DNA of 39,748 nt from Chara braunii (GCA_003427395.1 BFEA01000046.1:4124387-4164134), one strand, 5' to 3'. Positions 10,609 to 20,930 are shown, numbered from the stretch's first letter. The notes: a model not told the origin generated them from the sequence alone. Translations and numbers: made by a program.

Positions 10609-11150
10609 TAGTCCGCTGATACTGAGAAGTCAGGTAGTGAGAGGGTGAAGAAGAGATGGTAGACTTAGAAGAGGATGAAGAAGAACTCTCTCTCTCTCAG
10701 TCCGGTACTAACCTGTGAAGCTGGCGCCTTGATGCAGGTACATCGAAGATGGAGTTGGAGCTATGGCACCACAGGTAAGTCTCACTGGCCTCCGCCGGCC
10801 ATCTCTCCCCAACACTACTACTACCACCTACTAGCGCCCAGCGCTGTAGACTACTGCTATGGCTACTAGCGCCCAGCGCTGAAGACTACTGCTAGCGCTA
10901 AGCTACTCCTGCAGCGCTCCTCCAGAGTGCTGCTGGCAAATCCTGAAGACTACTCCTGCCTTCTGTCCAACTACCTGCCCGTGAAGTGCATGGGAACTCC
11001 CTATGTACTACTCGGCCTGCCTCCTGACTGCCTGCAGCTGCAGGGCGGGGCAGTCCAGGAGGCTGCTCTTGCCAATGCTGAAGGGAGCCAGGGGCTGCCG
11101 CTGCAGCTCCTGCTGAGGCTGTTCGTGGGAACAGGCCAAAGATAGCCTGT
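10213..11150 (-). mobile_element. Putative 5' LTR of element A (right edge unknown)
   Basis: The inner edge is placed by the adjacent primer binding site. The region has no gene. It contains a CT run and repeated GCGCCCAGCGCTG segments near 10831 and 10866. No second copy of this LTR is present in the window, so the outer edge cannot be set by comparison. A donor-like CAG|GTAAGT occurs near 10772 on the plus strand, probably by chance. Confidence 0.35.
10569..10604. repeat. (CT)n microsatellite
   Basis: An uninterrupted CT dinucleotide run of about 36 bases inside the putative LTR of element A. Confidence 0.95.
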
Positions 11151-11214
11151 TCCCGAAACCCTGGTTTTGTGCCTGAGTGTTAGGGCAGGTCGATCTTATG
11201 AGGGCCCGAAAGTG

Positions 11215-11345
11215 GCCCTCCGTTTCAGGCTGAAAAGCCCTGTTTTAGGCTGAAATGACATAGGGCGCCCTCGTTTTCAGTCTTTCAGGCTGAAACGACA
11301 CGGGGCCTGTAAGCCCTTATTTCTAGGCTTTTAGGCTGAGAATGC
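11215..11345. repeat. Four palindromic TTTCAGGCTGAAA-type motifs
   Basis: The 13-mer TTTCAGGCTGAAA, a perfect inverted repeat around a central G, occurs at 11223 and 11283. Near-copies with TTTTAGGCTGA occur at 11243 and 11329. The segment following each also repeats (ATGACATAGGGC, then ACGACACGGGGC), giving a short tandem array of about 40 bases per unit. It could be a binding-site cluster or a decayed minisatellite. Confidence 0.6.
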
Positions 11346-11365
11346 GGGACGGGCCCTGCAGGCCC

Positions 11366-11420
11366 GTGTGGCTACGCAGTATGCCACAACTAGGGAAGGT
11401 CTGGGGATCGAGTCCTGGCC
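11366..11420 (+). mobile_element. Weak tRNA-like (SINE head?) segment
   Basis: GGATCGAGTCC at 11404-11414 matches the pol III B box at 10 of 11 positions. TGGCTACGCAG about 35 bases upstream resembles an A box but lacks the conserved central A. No tail or target-site duplication is visible. It may be a SINE remnant or a tRNA pseudogene. Confidence 0.3.
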
Positions 11421-11429
11421 TGCAATGTT

Positions 11430-12644
11430 GCGCGAACTGGGTGAAACCCTTTCACTTCCATACTAATGACATGTCAGCAACATGCCATGTCTCGTCAATG
11501 TTTCCAGGACGCTGTGATAGAAAGTATGTGTCTTTGCTGCGTGGACCATCCCTGGTGCCATCATCCTCCACATCCTCTCCTAGCTTGTCCCACATGCGGT
11601 GTTGGTCATACACCTACGACAACCGCAGACGGATCTCCCTCTTCCTTGCCAGATGAACGACAGACACAGCAGCCCGAGGAGGAAACTAGACTTCTATATG
11701 AAGCACCTGCGGAGCGATGTGCTGATAGTTTATCAACACCAGGGCAAGCTGTTGCAGACCAAATCCTGCAGCAGCTGAACGCCCTTGCTTTGGACCGATC
11801 CTCACTGTCGACGTCTGCCCATAGAGAAGGAAGGAATACTGAGGAAACCCGAGAAAGATGCTCCTTGCCGCTTTGTGATGCCCTGCCGGAGATTCAACTA
11901 GCATGTGGTTTGCAGGCCTTGTGCCGTGAGGATTATGAAGGGATAGTCCATGCAAGTTTTTGCATCCATACGCACGACGACAGTCAGTAATGTACTTATG
12001 GACAGCACTCTGACATGTCATGTCCAATTTGTAGATGGGCTGGAACGACAATTTCTCTATAATTGCGGTCGATGTGCCTGTGTTCCTAGCATGTAGGAGC
12101 CTCGTAGCCTGTGACGTTTGTCTGCGCCGCGCCATTTGCATGTCATACTCTGTCCTGCCCTTCACATGTTTCTTTCTTGCCCTTTACCTCTACCTCCCCC
12201 TACCCCACACTCCTATAGAACTCCACCTTCTATCCCTTTCCCTCCACCTCCCCTCCACCCTCTCCTCCACCCTCCCCTTTTGTGCTACTAGCAAATACAT
12301 ACGAATGAGCATCGTTTAGAGAACAGACGATATGAAGATTGGAAGTGAAATGAATGGAAGTATGAAGATGAAGGACACGCAAAGACGAAGTATAAGCTGA
12401 AGATCTGAAGTGAAATGAACAGCAGTATGAAGATCTGAAGATAAATGCTTAGGAGCATACATTCCCTTTTACTCAAACTCCTGTTATAACGTGCACACAA
12501 GGATGCGGGCAGGTGCTGCACAACCACCATCAACATGGGCAGCCTTGTACGTGTGAGGCATAGAAAAAGAGCTGTTGCCCCGGAGAAACCCCAGCTAAAC
12601 ACAGTTCTAAACACTTCTTTTATGATTCACGTTGCTTGCTAAAA
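11430..12644. other. Unrecognised sequence before element B
   Basis: A 174-codon plus-strand frame (11466-11990) and an overlapping 159-codon minus-strand frame (12165-11686) are open, but neither shows a domain I recognise. The plus-strand one has an early Cys/His/Pro-rich stretch and no family signature. A C/T-rich tract occupies about 12170-12290. Purine-rich short repeats with GAAGTGAAATGAA occur around 12343-12440. Nothing here supports a confident gene call. Confidence 0.4.
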
Positions 12645-13534
12645 TGCGAGGCTCAAGGCCTCAGTAAGCCCTATTGGGCCCTGTTTCAGCAAGAACGGCT
12701 GCCCTAAGTGAAGGCGGGCCTGACAAGTGACGAGAGGCCTATATTGGGTCTTCACGCGGCTGGGAAATTCAGGCAGTTGCGCAGCGCCAGTTGGTTGAGT
12801 GAACCCAGGCCCTGCCTGCCTTTTTCCAAATGTATCGAGGCAGGCCGTGGGCCAGACACGGGGCATGAACTGAACACAGGCTGCTGGCAGTTGGACACGG
12901 GTAACCACCCTAGGCCCTGTGGAAGATTCCCTGGGACAGGGGCTCAGCCACTTGGGGCGTACCGGAAGCTTCCGTGGGGAAGCCCAGGCCAGCCAGGCAG
13001 GCCACGACTGGCAGCCTCATTCCATAAAGGAAAGGGGCTGGCTGCTGGCTGGACATTGGGGCACTTGCTGCATGCTGCGCCAGCACTGCTGCGCTATTGG
13101 CTCGCAAGTGCCTACGCGCTCACGGGCGAGCAGGGAGGATGCAGACAGCCATAGCCAAGCTGGCCAGCACATAGCTGGATGGGGCGCATGGTTGTCCTTG
13201 GGTGCACATGGCATCTGTGTGGGGGATCGAGGTTGTGAGTTAAGCGTGAGACATACCTGGTGCTTGAGGCGAACGACATTGGCCGAGATCTGCTCGTACT
13301 TCGGGAAGCTGGTGACCTCACCGGCGGCATTGTAGATAGGCTAGATAGGATCTGCCATTCGCAGTCTGGGCGCTGAGCGCCAGATAGGGAATTGTCACTT
13401 GTGAGATTTTGCTATGCTCTTATTTGGTGGAACTCAAGTTGCAATTTTGCTTTTGGTTTGAGGTCAAGACTTCTGGTTTCGTGTGTATGATGCCGCTTGG
13501 TTTCTGGAATTCGCTATTGCTCATTTTCCTTGCA
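12645..13534 (+). mobile_element. 5' LTR of element B
   Basis: This 890-base repeat matches 20931-21865 from the opening TGC through to GCTCATTTTCCTTGC. Its right end is fixed because the two copies diverge there and a primer binding site follows three bases later. It lacks a 44-base segment present in the 3' copy, after GCCAGATAGGGA. LTRs carry promoter and polyadenylation functions, but I see no clear TATA box. Confidence 0.9.
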
Positions 13535-13537
13535 TTT

Positions 13538-13549
13538 TGGTATCGGAGT
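13538..13549 (+). promoter_or_regulatory. Primer binding site of element B
   Basis: TGGTATCGGAGT, three bases after the 5' LTR end, resembles the plant initiator tRNA-Met site TGGTATCAGAGC with two differences. The G at position 8 is shared with element A. Confidence 0.75.
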
Positions 13550-13800
13550 TGTGGTACGTTGCGCTAATCTGGCGCTTGTCTTCTGCTTTTGCGGTGCATG
13601 CACACGGTTAGCTGGGTGAGCGGCAGTGGGTAGTGTGCAGTGAGGAGGGCGAAGGCAAGCAGGCGACCCAGGGGGAGAGGGGTATCGCCAGGAAGGCTGG
13701 GAGGTGAGATTGGGTGTTTCGCAGTGTGATGAGAACTATCTGATGTGCGATTGATGCTGAGGTGGAACTGCGGTATGATGCTGGTTGTGCCGAGGCAATG

Positions 13801-14695
13801 ATTGGTCATCACAATCGACGTCAGGTCATCTGGTGAGGATATCTGTGGTTGGGGGCAGCTATTTTGAGGTACGTTGCTCTTAACCTTATCTACCCTCTTC
13901 GACATTTCTTACTGTGAGGATGTGTGTTGTCTTGAGAGTCCTGTCATGTGAGGAGATCAGTGCGCTCAGCCTTGAGAGTTGGCATTGTACATGTGGAGCA
14001 TCTGGAAGGAGAGGGCGTTGCCATCTGAAGGGCCTTGGACGAAGCACTGGGTCACGGTCACCATGCCAACCCACCGGGAGTAGAGCACACATGCTTTGCT
14101 GCTTCGTCATTTGTTTGCCAGTTGCGCTATAGATAGGTCATGAGGGGCAGGCCAGCCCTACAGGGGAGACGAGAACCAGACGTCTATAAACAAATACCTG
14201 CGGGGTACCTTCCATTGGCTGTGATCGTCGTTCTGTTTGCGACGTTGATTGGTTATCATAATCGACTTCAGGTCATCTGGTGAGAATATCTGTGGTTGGG
14301 GGCAGCTATTTTGCGGTACTTTGCTCTTAACCTTATCTACCCTCTTCGACACTTCTTACCGTGAGGATGTGTGTTCTGTCTTGAGAGTCCTGTCATGTGA
14401 GGAGTTGAGTGCGCTCAACCTTGAGAGTCGACGTTGTTCACGTGAAGCATCTGGAAGGAGAGGGCGTTGCCATCTGAAGGGCCTTGGATGAAGCACTAGG
14501 TCACGGTCACCGTGCCAACCCACCGGGAGTAGAGCACGCACGCTTTGCTGCTTTGTCATTTGTCTGCTAGCTGCACTATAGATAGTTTATGAGGGGCTGG
14601 CCAACCCTACAGGGGAGATGAGAACAGAACGTCTATAAATAAATACCGACGGGGTACCTTCCATTGGCTGTGATCGTCGTCCTGTTTGCGACGTT
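13801..14695 (+). repeat. Tandem 447-bp duplication in the leader of B
   Basis: Sequence from 13801 is repeated from 14248 with scattered substitutions. Both copies include TCAGGTCATCTGGTGAG, CTTAACCTTATCTACCCTCT, GGAAGGAGAGGGCGTTGCCA and the CGTCG/CGACG hairpin at their end. It lies wholly in the untranslated leader between primer binding site and gag. The open frames inside are short and mirrored in both copies, so I do not call a gene. Confidence 0.85.
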
Positions 14696-14729
14696 AAATA
14701 ATTCCTGAGGACCTCGGGGGCCGTCCTTA
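14675..14729 (+). promoter_or_regulatory. Two-hairpin leader element shared with element C
   Basis: Hairpin 1 pairs CGTCG (14675-14679) with CGACG (14689-14693) around the loop TCCTGTTTG. Hairpin 2 pairs TGAGGAC (14706-14712) with GTCCTTA (14723-14729) around a 10-base G-rich loop, allowing one G-U pair. The same element lies at 24358-24413, where the innermost pair of hairpin 2 is changed on both sides and still pairs. Hairpin 1 alone also occurs at 14226-14244. A role in RNA packaging, dimerisation or translation is an inference. Confidence 0.55.
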
Positions 14730-15469
14730 AACTGCCTCTTGATCAGCCAATTGGTCGGTGTAAGGCTCGCTGCATGAGAGGGTAAACATGGTGCAGGGAT
14801 GGCCAGCTCAACATTGACTTGGGGCACAGGGGTTGGCTGTGTGCACACCTTTAGACACACACGCTATCTGGATGGCTCAGGAACGTTGGCGTCAAGTGAC
14901 ATAAAAAGAACTGAGGGAGGGGTAGATTTCATGTGATCAGTTCGGGAAAAATTCCACTCTGCAAACAGCCATACAAATGATTATATTTCTATTTTGATTA
15001 GTTATATGTACAACCATTAACGCATCTGACAGACAATATAGGTAGAACTTTATGATTCTGCTTATTTGCTTTCTGTTCGCGGACTAGTAGACTAAAATAG
15101 TTTCGTTTCTAGGAATGTGGACTTACTTGTTGGTCGCAATTGTGTATTCTCTGACAATGTCACTGATTAATTAATTTTATTATTTTAAATCGGTATGAGC
15201 ACTACGCTGCGGTAGGCAACTGAGTGTGTCCTTGTGCAGACACTGCACAGTGCTGTAGCATATGAGCGACAGGGAGGAGCCTGATTCGGACGATCGGATC
15301 TTGCGTTCGTCAAGCCGTAGACTCCCGTTGGTCCACGTTGCTATAGGGGGCCGAGGGAGATCACCTCCTTTTAAGACAGGCTAGGGAAAGGCAGCGTCAG
15401 CAGAGGAGGGACAAGGACGCAGAGGGAAGCAGGGCTTTCGCAAGATAGGTAGGTGCTTCAGCGGCCGAA
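14730..15469 (+). other. Remaining leader of element B, no gene
   Basis: No supported coding sequence. The middle part (about 14960-15190) is A/T-rich and unlike its surroundings, and could be a small nested insertion, but no terminal repeats were seen. The gag start follows at 15470. Confidence 0.5.
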
Positions 15470-17132
15470 ATGGCCACTTCTGGAGAACAGGGCTCTCAAG
15501 TGAGTAGTTCGGGGACGCAGCAAAGTTCCCAGGCTAGTAGTTGAGGGGCCGTAGGTGCAACCATCGCACAAACCCAGAGTCAGTCTTGTGGTGTGATGGC
15601 TAGCCAACAATTAGTGTTGACCTTTGAGGAGGTCGTTATTCACCGAGTAAGCGCTCACGAAGCACATCTACAGTAGGCATTAGATGAGATACAAGCAGAG
15701 AAGGAGAGAAGGATTAGACATAGAGCGAGGATGCAGTGGAGAGAAGCGGACATCAGGTAGTTAGAGGAGATGGACTTTACAAACATGGATGATGATGTAA
15801 GAACCGTTAGGACAATGCTGTTAGATGTAGTGGAGATGTAGGACTACCAAACATCACTCTTGCAAGACATTCAGAGGAGTCTGGCCGTGCTGGTCGGGTG
15901 AGTTCAGGTTACAACATCACCACCTGGGCTAGGTGCTTGTCCCACGGTACAACCTCCTCCTTTTGTCCCACCGGTAACCGGGGTAGTCCTATCTACGCTC
16001 CCTCCGGTATCGGTACAGGCCGCTTCCCACCTTGGTATGCCTTTGATAGGCGGGTTCTCAGCAGGTCATAGTGTACAAGTTCCTGTTCAGACAATGTTTT
16101 CCCAACCTTCGTTGCAGACTGCCATATCAGGACAGCCTGCCGTTTCGCAGCCAGCGCAGCAGCAGGTGCGGCAACCTGCACCCCAGGTTCCACAACCTGG
16201 AGTTGCGCAGGCACCGGGACAGGGACATTGGGTTCCAAAGACTGCCATCGCATCACCGAAACCCTTCTCAGGAGATAATAAGAAGGGTGAGGACCTCGAC
16301 ACGTGGTTGAGGTCGGGGCCACTCTATGTGAAGTGTAAGTTAACCTTGCCTCATAGGGAAGTGTTGTGGCTGCCTCCTATCTGGAGGGGAGTGCAGCAAG
16401 GTGGTTAAGTGAGTACGTGCAGTTATAGGGGTACGGTCATGACTTCCGTGCTTGGGCAGTCACCCAGAAATTGGATGATTTCCTCAAGCTGGTGGAAGAA
16501 AGGTGGCATGATCCGCAGGACGTTCAAAAGGCCACCGACGCGATATTGACCTTGAGCTCAAGAAAGTTCAGGTCAGTAAGGGATGCCACAGACGCGGTTG
16601 AGCATATGATTTGTGTTCCTGGAGTGCGCTACGACCCCCAGGTCTTACTTAACACTTACCTGAGGTGTCTCCCCATAGAGCTTAGGAATCAGTTGGCAGG
16701 TGAGGCGATAATCACGGTTCACAATTTCCCCTCGTTCAATGAGAAGGCCCTTGATCTAGAGGCAAAGATCGGGCATGGGCACCAACCCACTACAGATGGT
16801 AGGAAGAAGACACTGCCTCCTAACTGAAAGGCTAAGGGATTATGTTCGTCGACAACGATGGTTCTACCATAGAGTTAGAGGACGACTTGCAGTTGGGAGT
16901 AGGTTTAGAATCGGGTAGCGCAGAAGCTTCAGGGGGTGGAGCAGTTGCTGCCTCAATCCAAAAAGGTAAGGCGACTGGTAGATGCCGTGGAGGTTCCCGG
17001 TCCAGGAGTCAAGTAGACCCCAATGTTCCCCCATGGGAGAAAGCGGGGAGTATTGAGGACGTGTGGAGAGATTGTTACTCCCTTGCGGTTTGCATTTGCT
17101 GTGGCTAATATGGTCATAACAAGTTCAAGTGT
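15470..17132 (+). pseudogene. Gag of element B, with many stops
   Basis: I take ATG 15470 because it opens a Ser/Gln/Gly-rich N-terminus that stays in one frame to about 16320. A charged, likely helical segment follows (about 15640-15860), then a Pro/Gln/Val-rich linker. The gag core begins with KPFSGDNKKGEDLDTWL near 16260 and continues with DDFLKLVEERW at 16474 and YLRCLPIELRNQL near 16660. A CCHC knuckle lies at 17091-17132 with spacing C-X2-C-X4-H-X4-C, but its sixth codon is TAA. In-frame stops occur from 15542 (TGA), with several TAG codons between about 15670 and 15840. The reading frame changes near 16320-16470 and again near 16830. The product would have formed the capsid and bound RNA. 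Confidence 0.8.
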
Positions 17133-17690
17133 CGAAATAGTAACAGAAAAGATCCCGCCTACGATGGGGCAGGCGCCGGTCTCCTCCGCCTCCCAGGGTA
17201 GCAATGTTGCTTGCAGTTCTGGCACTGCTTCGGGAAACGTGTCGGGCCAGTAGGAAGTGTAGTTGTTCCTGCTAGGGTCGAGAGGGTGGACACACTCTCA
17301 CCATCTCGAGAGATGGCCCAAGCTATTGACTTCATCGTCTTCTCGCAAACACATTCCGACCAATCGATCCTCTGTTCGATGAATGTGTTCGAGTCCTTAG
17401 AGAAGCTAGAGGAGGAGTGGTCTAGATCGGACCCACTAGCTTCTTGAACGGCCGTGGCTAAAGCTCCTAAGGGTGAGTTGTTTGTCGGCGAGGTAGATAT
17501 AGGCGGTCATAAGGCTGGGGCCTTCTACGATACTTGTTCAACGAGGAACTTTATCATTCGCGCTTGTGTTGAACGGCTGCACTTACAGGGGCATGTGCAG
17601 TGCCGCAGTCCACTTGTGGAGTCTTGTGCCAACAAACAGCGCATGGTAGTCAATGACTAGCTAAAAGACATTGAATGTCATTTCCCGTAC
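17133..17690 (+). pseudogene. Protease region of element B, active site altered
   Basis: The same frame as the knuckle continues through a linker into a retropepsin-like domain starting near 17472 (ELFVGEVDIGGHKAGAF). The catalytic triplet, normally Asp-Ser/Thr-Gly, reads DTC within FYDTCSTRNF. The Gly codon is now TGT at 17535-17537. TGA at 17445 and TAG at 17658 interrupt the frame. The flap-to-end region and LVSDDLPMDILLGM around 17727 follow in the same frame. Loss of the active-site Gly would be expected to inactivate the enzyme. That is an inference from the family. Confidence 0.75.
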
Positions 17691-19052
17691 GCGGGAGGGG
17701 AACTGAGACATAGAGTCTCATTCCTAGTGAGTGATGATCTCCCTATGGATATCTTGTTGGGTATGTACTATCTTTCGGTTGCACAGCCCCAGTTTGACTT
17801 GGACCGGAAAGTGGCCAAACACATCTTGCCCGGAGGGGGTACCGCCAGATTACGTAAACATAGAGCTAGTAGTCTGATTGAGTCCTACGGATGCATGTGT
17901 GCGGCCGCGTTCTATAATTATTATAAGCAAAATCCGGAGGAGGGTATGCACTTAGTGTATGTCTCTGTAGAGGGCGACCCGATGAAAATGCCTCCAGAGA
18001 TAGAGGGAGTGGTCGCTAGGTACCCTGATATATTTGAAGAGCCAAAAGGGGTTGTTGAGAGAGAGGTCGTCCACACGATAGAGATTATCCCAGGGTCTAG
18101 TATTCCAAAGGGTAGGATCTATAAGATGTCTCCAGTGGAGCTTGATGAGCTTTGGCGGCAACTCAAAAAACTCATAAAGAAGGGTTGGATCCGACTGAGT
18201 GTCTCCCCTCTCCTGTCCTATTCGTACCGAAGAAGGGGGGAATATTGAGGATGCATTGACTATAGGGGGCTCAATGCCATTACTGTGAAGAACTTAGAGC
18301 CCCTACCTCGCATCGATGACTTGTTGGACCGAGTGCAAGGGTGTCGGTACTTCAGTAAGATAAATCTAAAGTCTGGGTACCATCATATTGCAAGCCGGCC
18401 CGAGGATCAACACAAAACTGCTTCTCAGACCAGGTACGGTCTGTACGAGTTTGTGGTGATGCCTTTCGGGCTATGCAATGCTCCTGGCACCTTTCAGCAC
18501 GCTTTGAATCAGATTTTTCATGACTACTTGGACAAGTTTGTCATCGTGTAGCTCAATGACATACTTATCTTCAGTAGGACTGTAGAGGAGCATGTAGCCC
18601 ATCTAGACAAAGTCCTCAGTCTCCTTCGGCAGCACCAGTTCAAGATTAATTGGGAGAAGTGCGAGTTTGGCCGCACCCGGATCTTGTACCTGGGTCATGA
18701 GATTTCCGCGGAGGGATTGAAGCCTAATGAGGCGAAGGTGGCCAGCATTCGTGACTGGCCGTGTCCTCAGTCTGTGACTAAGATGAGGTCCTTCTTAGGG
18801 ATGACCGGCTACTACTGCAATTTTGTAAAGAACTATAGCATAGTGGACGCACCTTTGACGAACCTTACCCGCCTTGACAACCCGTGGGAATGCACAGATA
18901 GGTGTGAGGCTGCTTTCAGATATCTGAAGCACTTCTTAACACACGATGAGGTCTTGAAACTTCCTGATCCTGAAAAGCCATTTATAGTAACCACGGATGC
19001 CAACCAATATGGCATTGGTGCCGCGCTTGCGCAGCAGAAGGGGCAAAGTTGA
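17691..19052 (+). pseudogene. Reverse transcriptase and RNase H start of element B
   Basis: The frame holds the standard order: FEEPKGVVEREV and YKMSPVELDELW before the fingers, KGWIR, then [20 protein letters not shown]. The palm follows, with YFSKINLKSGYH (motif A), VVMPFGLCNAPGTF, and the motif C site, then LGHEISAEGLKPN and RSFLGMTGYYCNFV (connection). The motif A Asp is AAT, Asn, at 18363-18365. Motif C, normally Y-L-D-D, reads stop-L-N-D at 18549-18560. Thus two of the three catalytic acids are Asn. Additional stops are at 18246 and 19050. RNase H begins with TTDANQYGIGAAL near 18990, just before a frameshift. Confidence 0.85.
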
Positions 19053-20255
19053 GGCCAATCGCGTACATGTCCAAAAAGATGCCCTCTTAGAAGTTGGCTA
19101 AGTCCACCTATGAGAAGGAACTCTACGCGATCTATAAAGTGCTGACCCATTGGAGGCACTATCTCCTTGGGAGATTCTTCTACGTCAGGACTGATCATCA
19201 GACCCCGAGGTGGATGAGGACACAGCCTGTACTCTCCGGTGCTTTGAAACGTTGGATTGAAGTCATAGAACAATATGACTTCGAACCCCGGTACATCAAA
19301 GGGGAGTACAACAAAGTTGCTGATGCGCTGTCGCGTAGGCCAGACTTCCGTGGTGCGCTGATCACTGAGTTTGGGCTTGCGGACAATATTACTCAGTCCT
19401 TGGTGGAAGCCTATCGTAAGGATCCGTTCATGGCAGAGATCATACGAAGACTCGAGGCGAAGGACAAGGTGACTTCTGACGAGTTTGTGTTGGTCGATGC
19501 CCTGCTGTTCCTCGAGAAGGCCGGGAATAAATGTTTGTGTGTGCCAAATAGAGTCTTTGCATAGTTTCTTTCTAGGAGAGTGTCATGACGCCACCAGACA
19601 TTTTGGGTATAAGAAGACTGCGGCTAACATGTTGCAGCGTTTTTGGTGGCCCACGATGATGAAAGATGCCAAGCTGCATGTCAAGACTTGCCAAGTTTGT
19701 CAACGTGACAAGCCTTGGACACAGGCGCATCTTGGGCTACTCAAGCCCCTTCCGGTTCCGGAGGGGCCCGGTGAAAGCCTATCCATGGAGTTCATGGATA
19801 CGTTGGTCACCAGCAAGAGGTATATCTACGTCATTGTGGATAGGTTTAGTAAGTATGCTAGGTTAGTAGCTATGCCGGAAACAACAAAGACCAAGTAAAC
19901 CATCGCGTTGTTTAAGGAAAACGGGGTCAGAGACTTTGGCTTGCCTAAGTCTATAGTCAGCGACTGGGATGTTCGATTTACTAGCGAGTTGTGGAAGGCT
20001 GCAGTTGCCGAACAAGGAACACAACTGCAGATGACCTCTGGTAATCACCAGAGGCGAATGGACAGGCTGAGCAAATGCACCACGCTGTATGGCACCTATT
20101 GAGGCATTACATTAAGCCTAATCAGGTGGACTGGGATGAGAAGCTTGCTCTCATTTCCAGTCTGTACAATAATGCAATTCACAGCGCAACCAGGGTCAGT
20201 CCTAACAGCCTGCTACTAACGTTCAACGCTAGATAGACTCCCTCTGGACTTCCTG
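19053..20255 (+). pseudogene. RNase H end and integrase of element B
   Basis: After a frameshift near 19050, RNase H continues with STYEKELYAIYKVL, TDHQTPRW and NKVADALSRR. Integrase begins with the HHCC zinc-binding region (FLGECHDATRHFG to CQVCQRDK, about 19570-19710) in another frame. The core shows EFMDTLV (first catalytic Asp near 19797) and IVSDWDVRFTS (second, near 19960). The catalytic Glu region is present but moved into another frame by a one-base change near 20050. A TAA lies near 19896. Integrase would insert the cDNA into the genome. As written the protein is broken at least four times. Confidence 0.8.
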
Positions 20256-20894
20256 TTGTCGGAGAACCAGCCCACTGGTGCACCAGGCACTCTAGAATTT
20301 GCTTATCGTTATGAGAATCTCATGCAGCAAGCAGTGGATAATATGCATAAAGCGCAGGCGGCAATGATAGAATTTGAGAACAAGCATCGCCGCCCATCTA
20401 CTTTTCAGGTAGGGGACAGAGTCTGGGTGAAAGCTTCGGAACTGGGGCAGGAGCATGGGATCTCCCGCAAGCTCATGCCACAGTATTTCGGGCCATGGGT
20501 GGTTCTAGACATTGTCGGAGATGATCCCTATGGGCCTTCCTATGTTATACGGATCCCCGGTCACCTTCGCACTTACCCTGTCTTCCACGCCTCCAAACTT
20601 GCACCTTCCAAGGAAACTGATCAGTTTCCCTCTTGTCGCTCAATGCTGCCCCCAACCATGGATGGAGAGGTCGACATCGACGACATTGTCGACCACAGGG
20701 AAATGCCGGTTCCCAGACCAACAGGCAAGGGCCGTCCTACGAAGCCGAGGCTGCGGTATCGCGTTCGGTTCAGACATCACATTGATCCAAAGGAGGACCG
20801 GTGGTTTACATGGGAGGAACTGATGCAGACCGCTCCACAGGTTGTCGTTCACAATGAGAAGTTGCTGCAGAAAGGAAAGCGCCAGATTGAGTGA
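20256..20894 (+). pseudogene. Integrase C-terminus and chromodomain of element B
   Basis: This open stretch of about 200 codons carries the GPY/F-like module, with KHRRPSTFQVGDRVWVKA, FGPWVVLDIVG and HLRTYPVFHASKL. A chromodomain-like tail follows: DGEVDIDDIVDHREM, a basic linker, RYRVRF and DRWFTWEEL, ending at TGA 20892-20894. In chromoviruses this tail binds modified histones and guides integration. It lies 36 bases before the 3' LTR, as expected for the end of pol. The upstream ATG at 20256 is not a real start, because the domain is continuous with integrase. Confidence 0.85.
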
Positions 20895-20919
20895 ACTTCT
20901 CAGAGGATTGTCGAAGTAT

Positions 20920-20930
20920 GGAGGAGGGAA
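20920..20930 (+). promoter_or_regulatory. Polypurine tract of element B
   Basis: GGAGGAGGGAA, eleven purines directly abutting the TG that opens the 3' LTR. In LTR retrotransposons this RNA segment survives RNase H and primes plus-strand DNA. Confidence 0.9.

Larger units (their letters stand above)
6372..11150 (-). mobile_element. Element A: decayed Ty3/gypsy retrotransposon
   Basis: Read from right to left this is an LTR edge, a tRNA-Met-type primer binding site at 10209-10198, a leader of about 960 bases, gag with a CCHC knuckle, a retropepsin-like protease and a reverse transcriptase/integrase remnant. Most of reverse transcriptase, all of RNase H and both ends of integrase are missing, as is a recognisable 3' LTR. 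The coding part carries three in-frame TGA codons and several frameshifts. The outer (right) edge is not determined. Four single N bases in gag (about 9029-9068) show that the base calls there are uncertain. Confidence 0.7.

Noticed and set aside
11466-11990. 174-codon plus-strand frame with Cys/His-rich start
   Set aside because: No recognisable family, and a similar-length overlapping frame exists on the other strand; too weak for a gene call.
12708-13335. Open frames in the LTRs of B (repeated at 20994-21621)
   Set aside because: They occur in both LTR copies on both strands, and the sequence is already explained as LTR.
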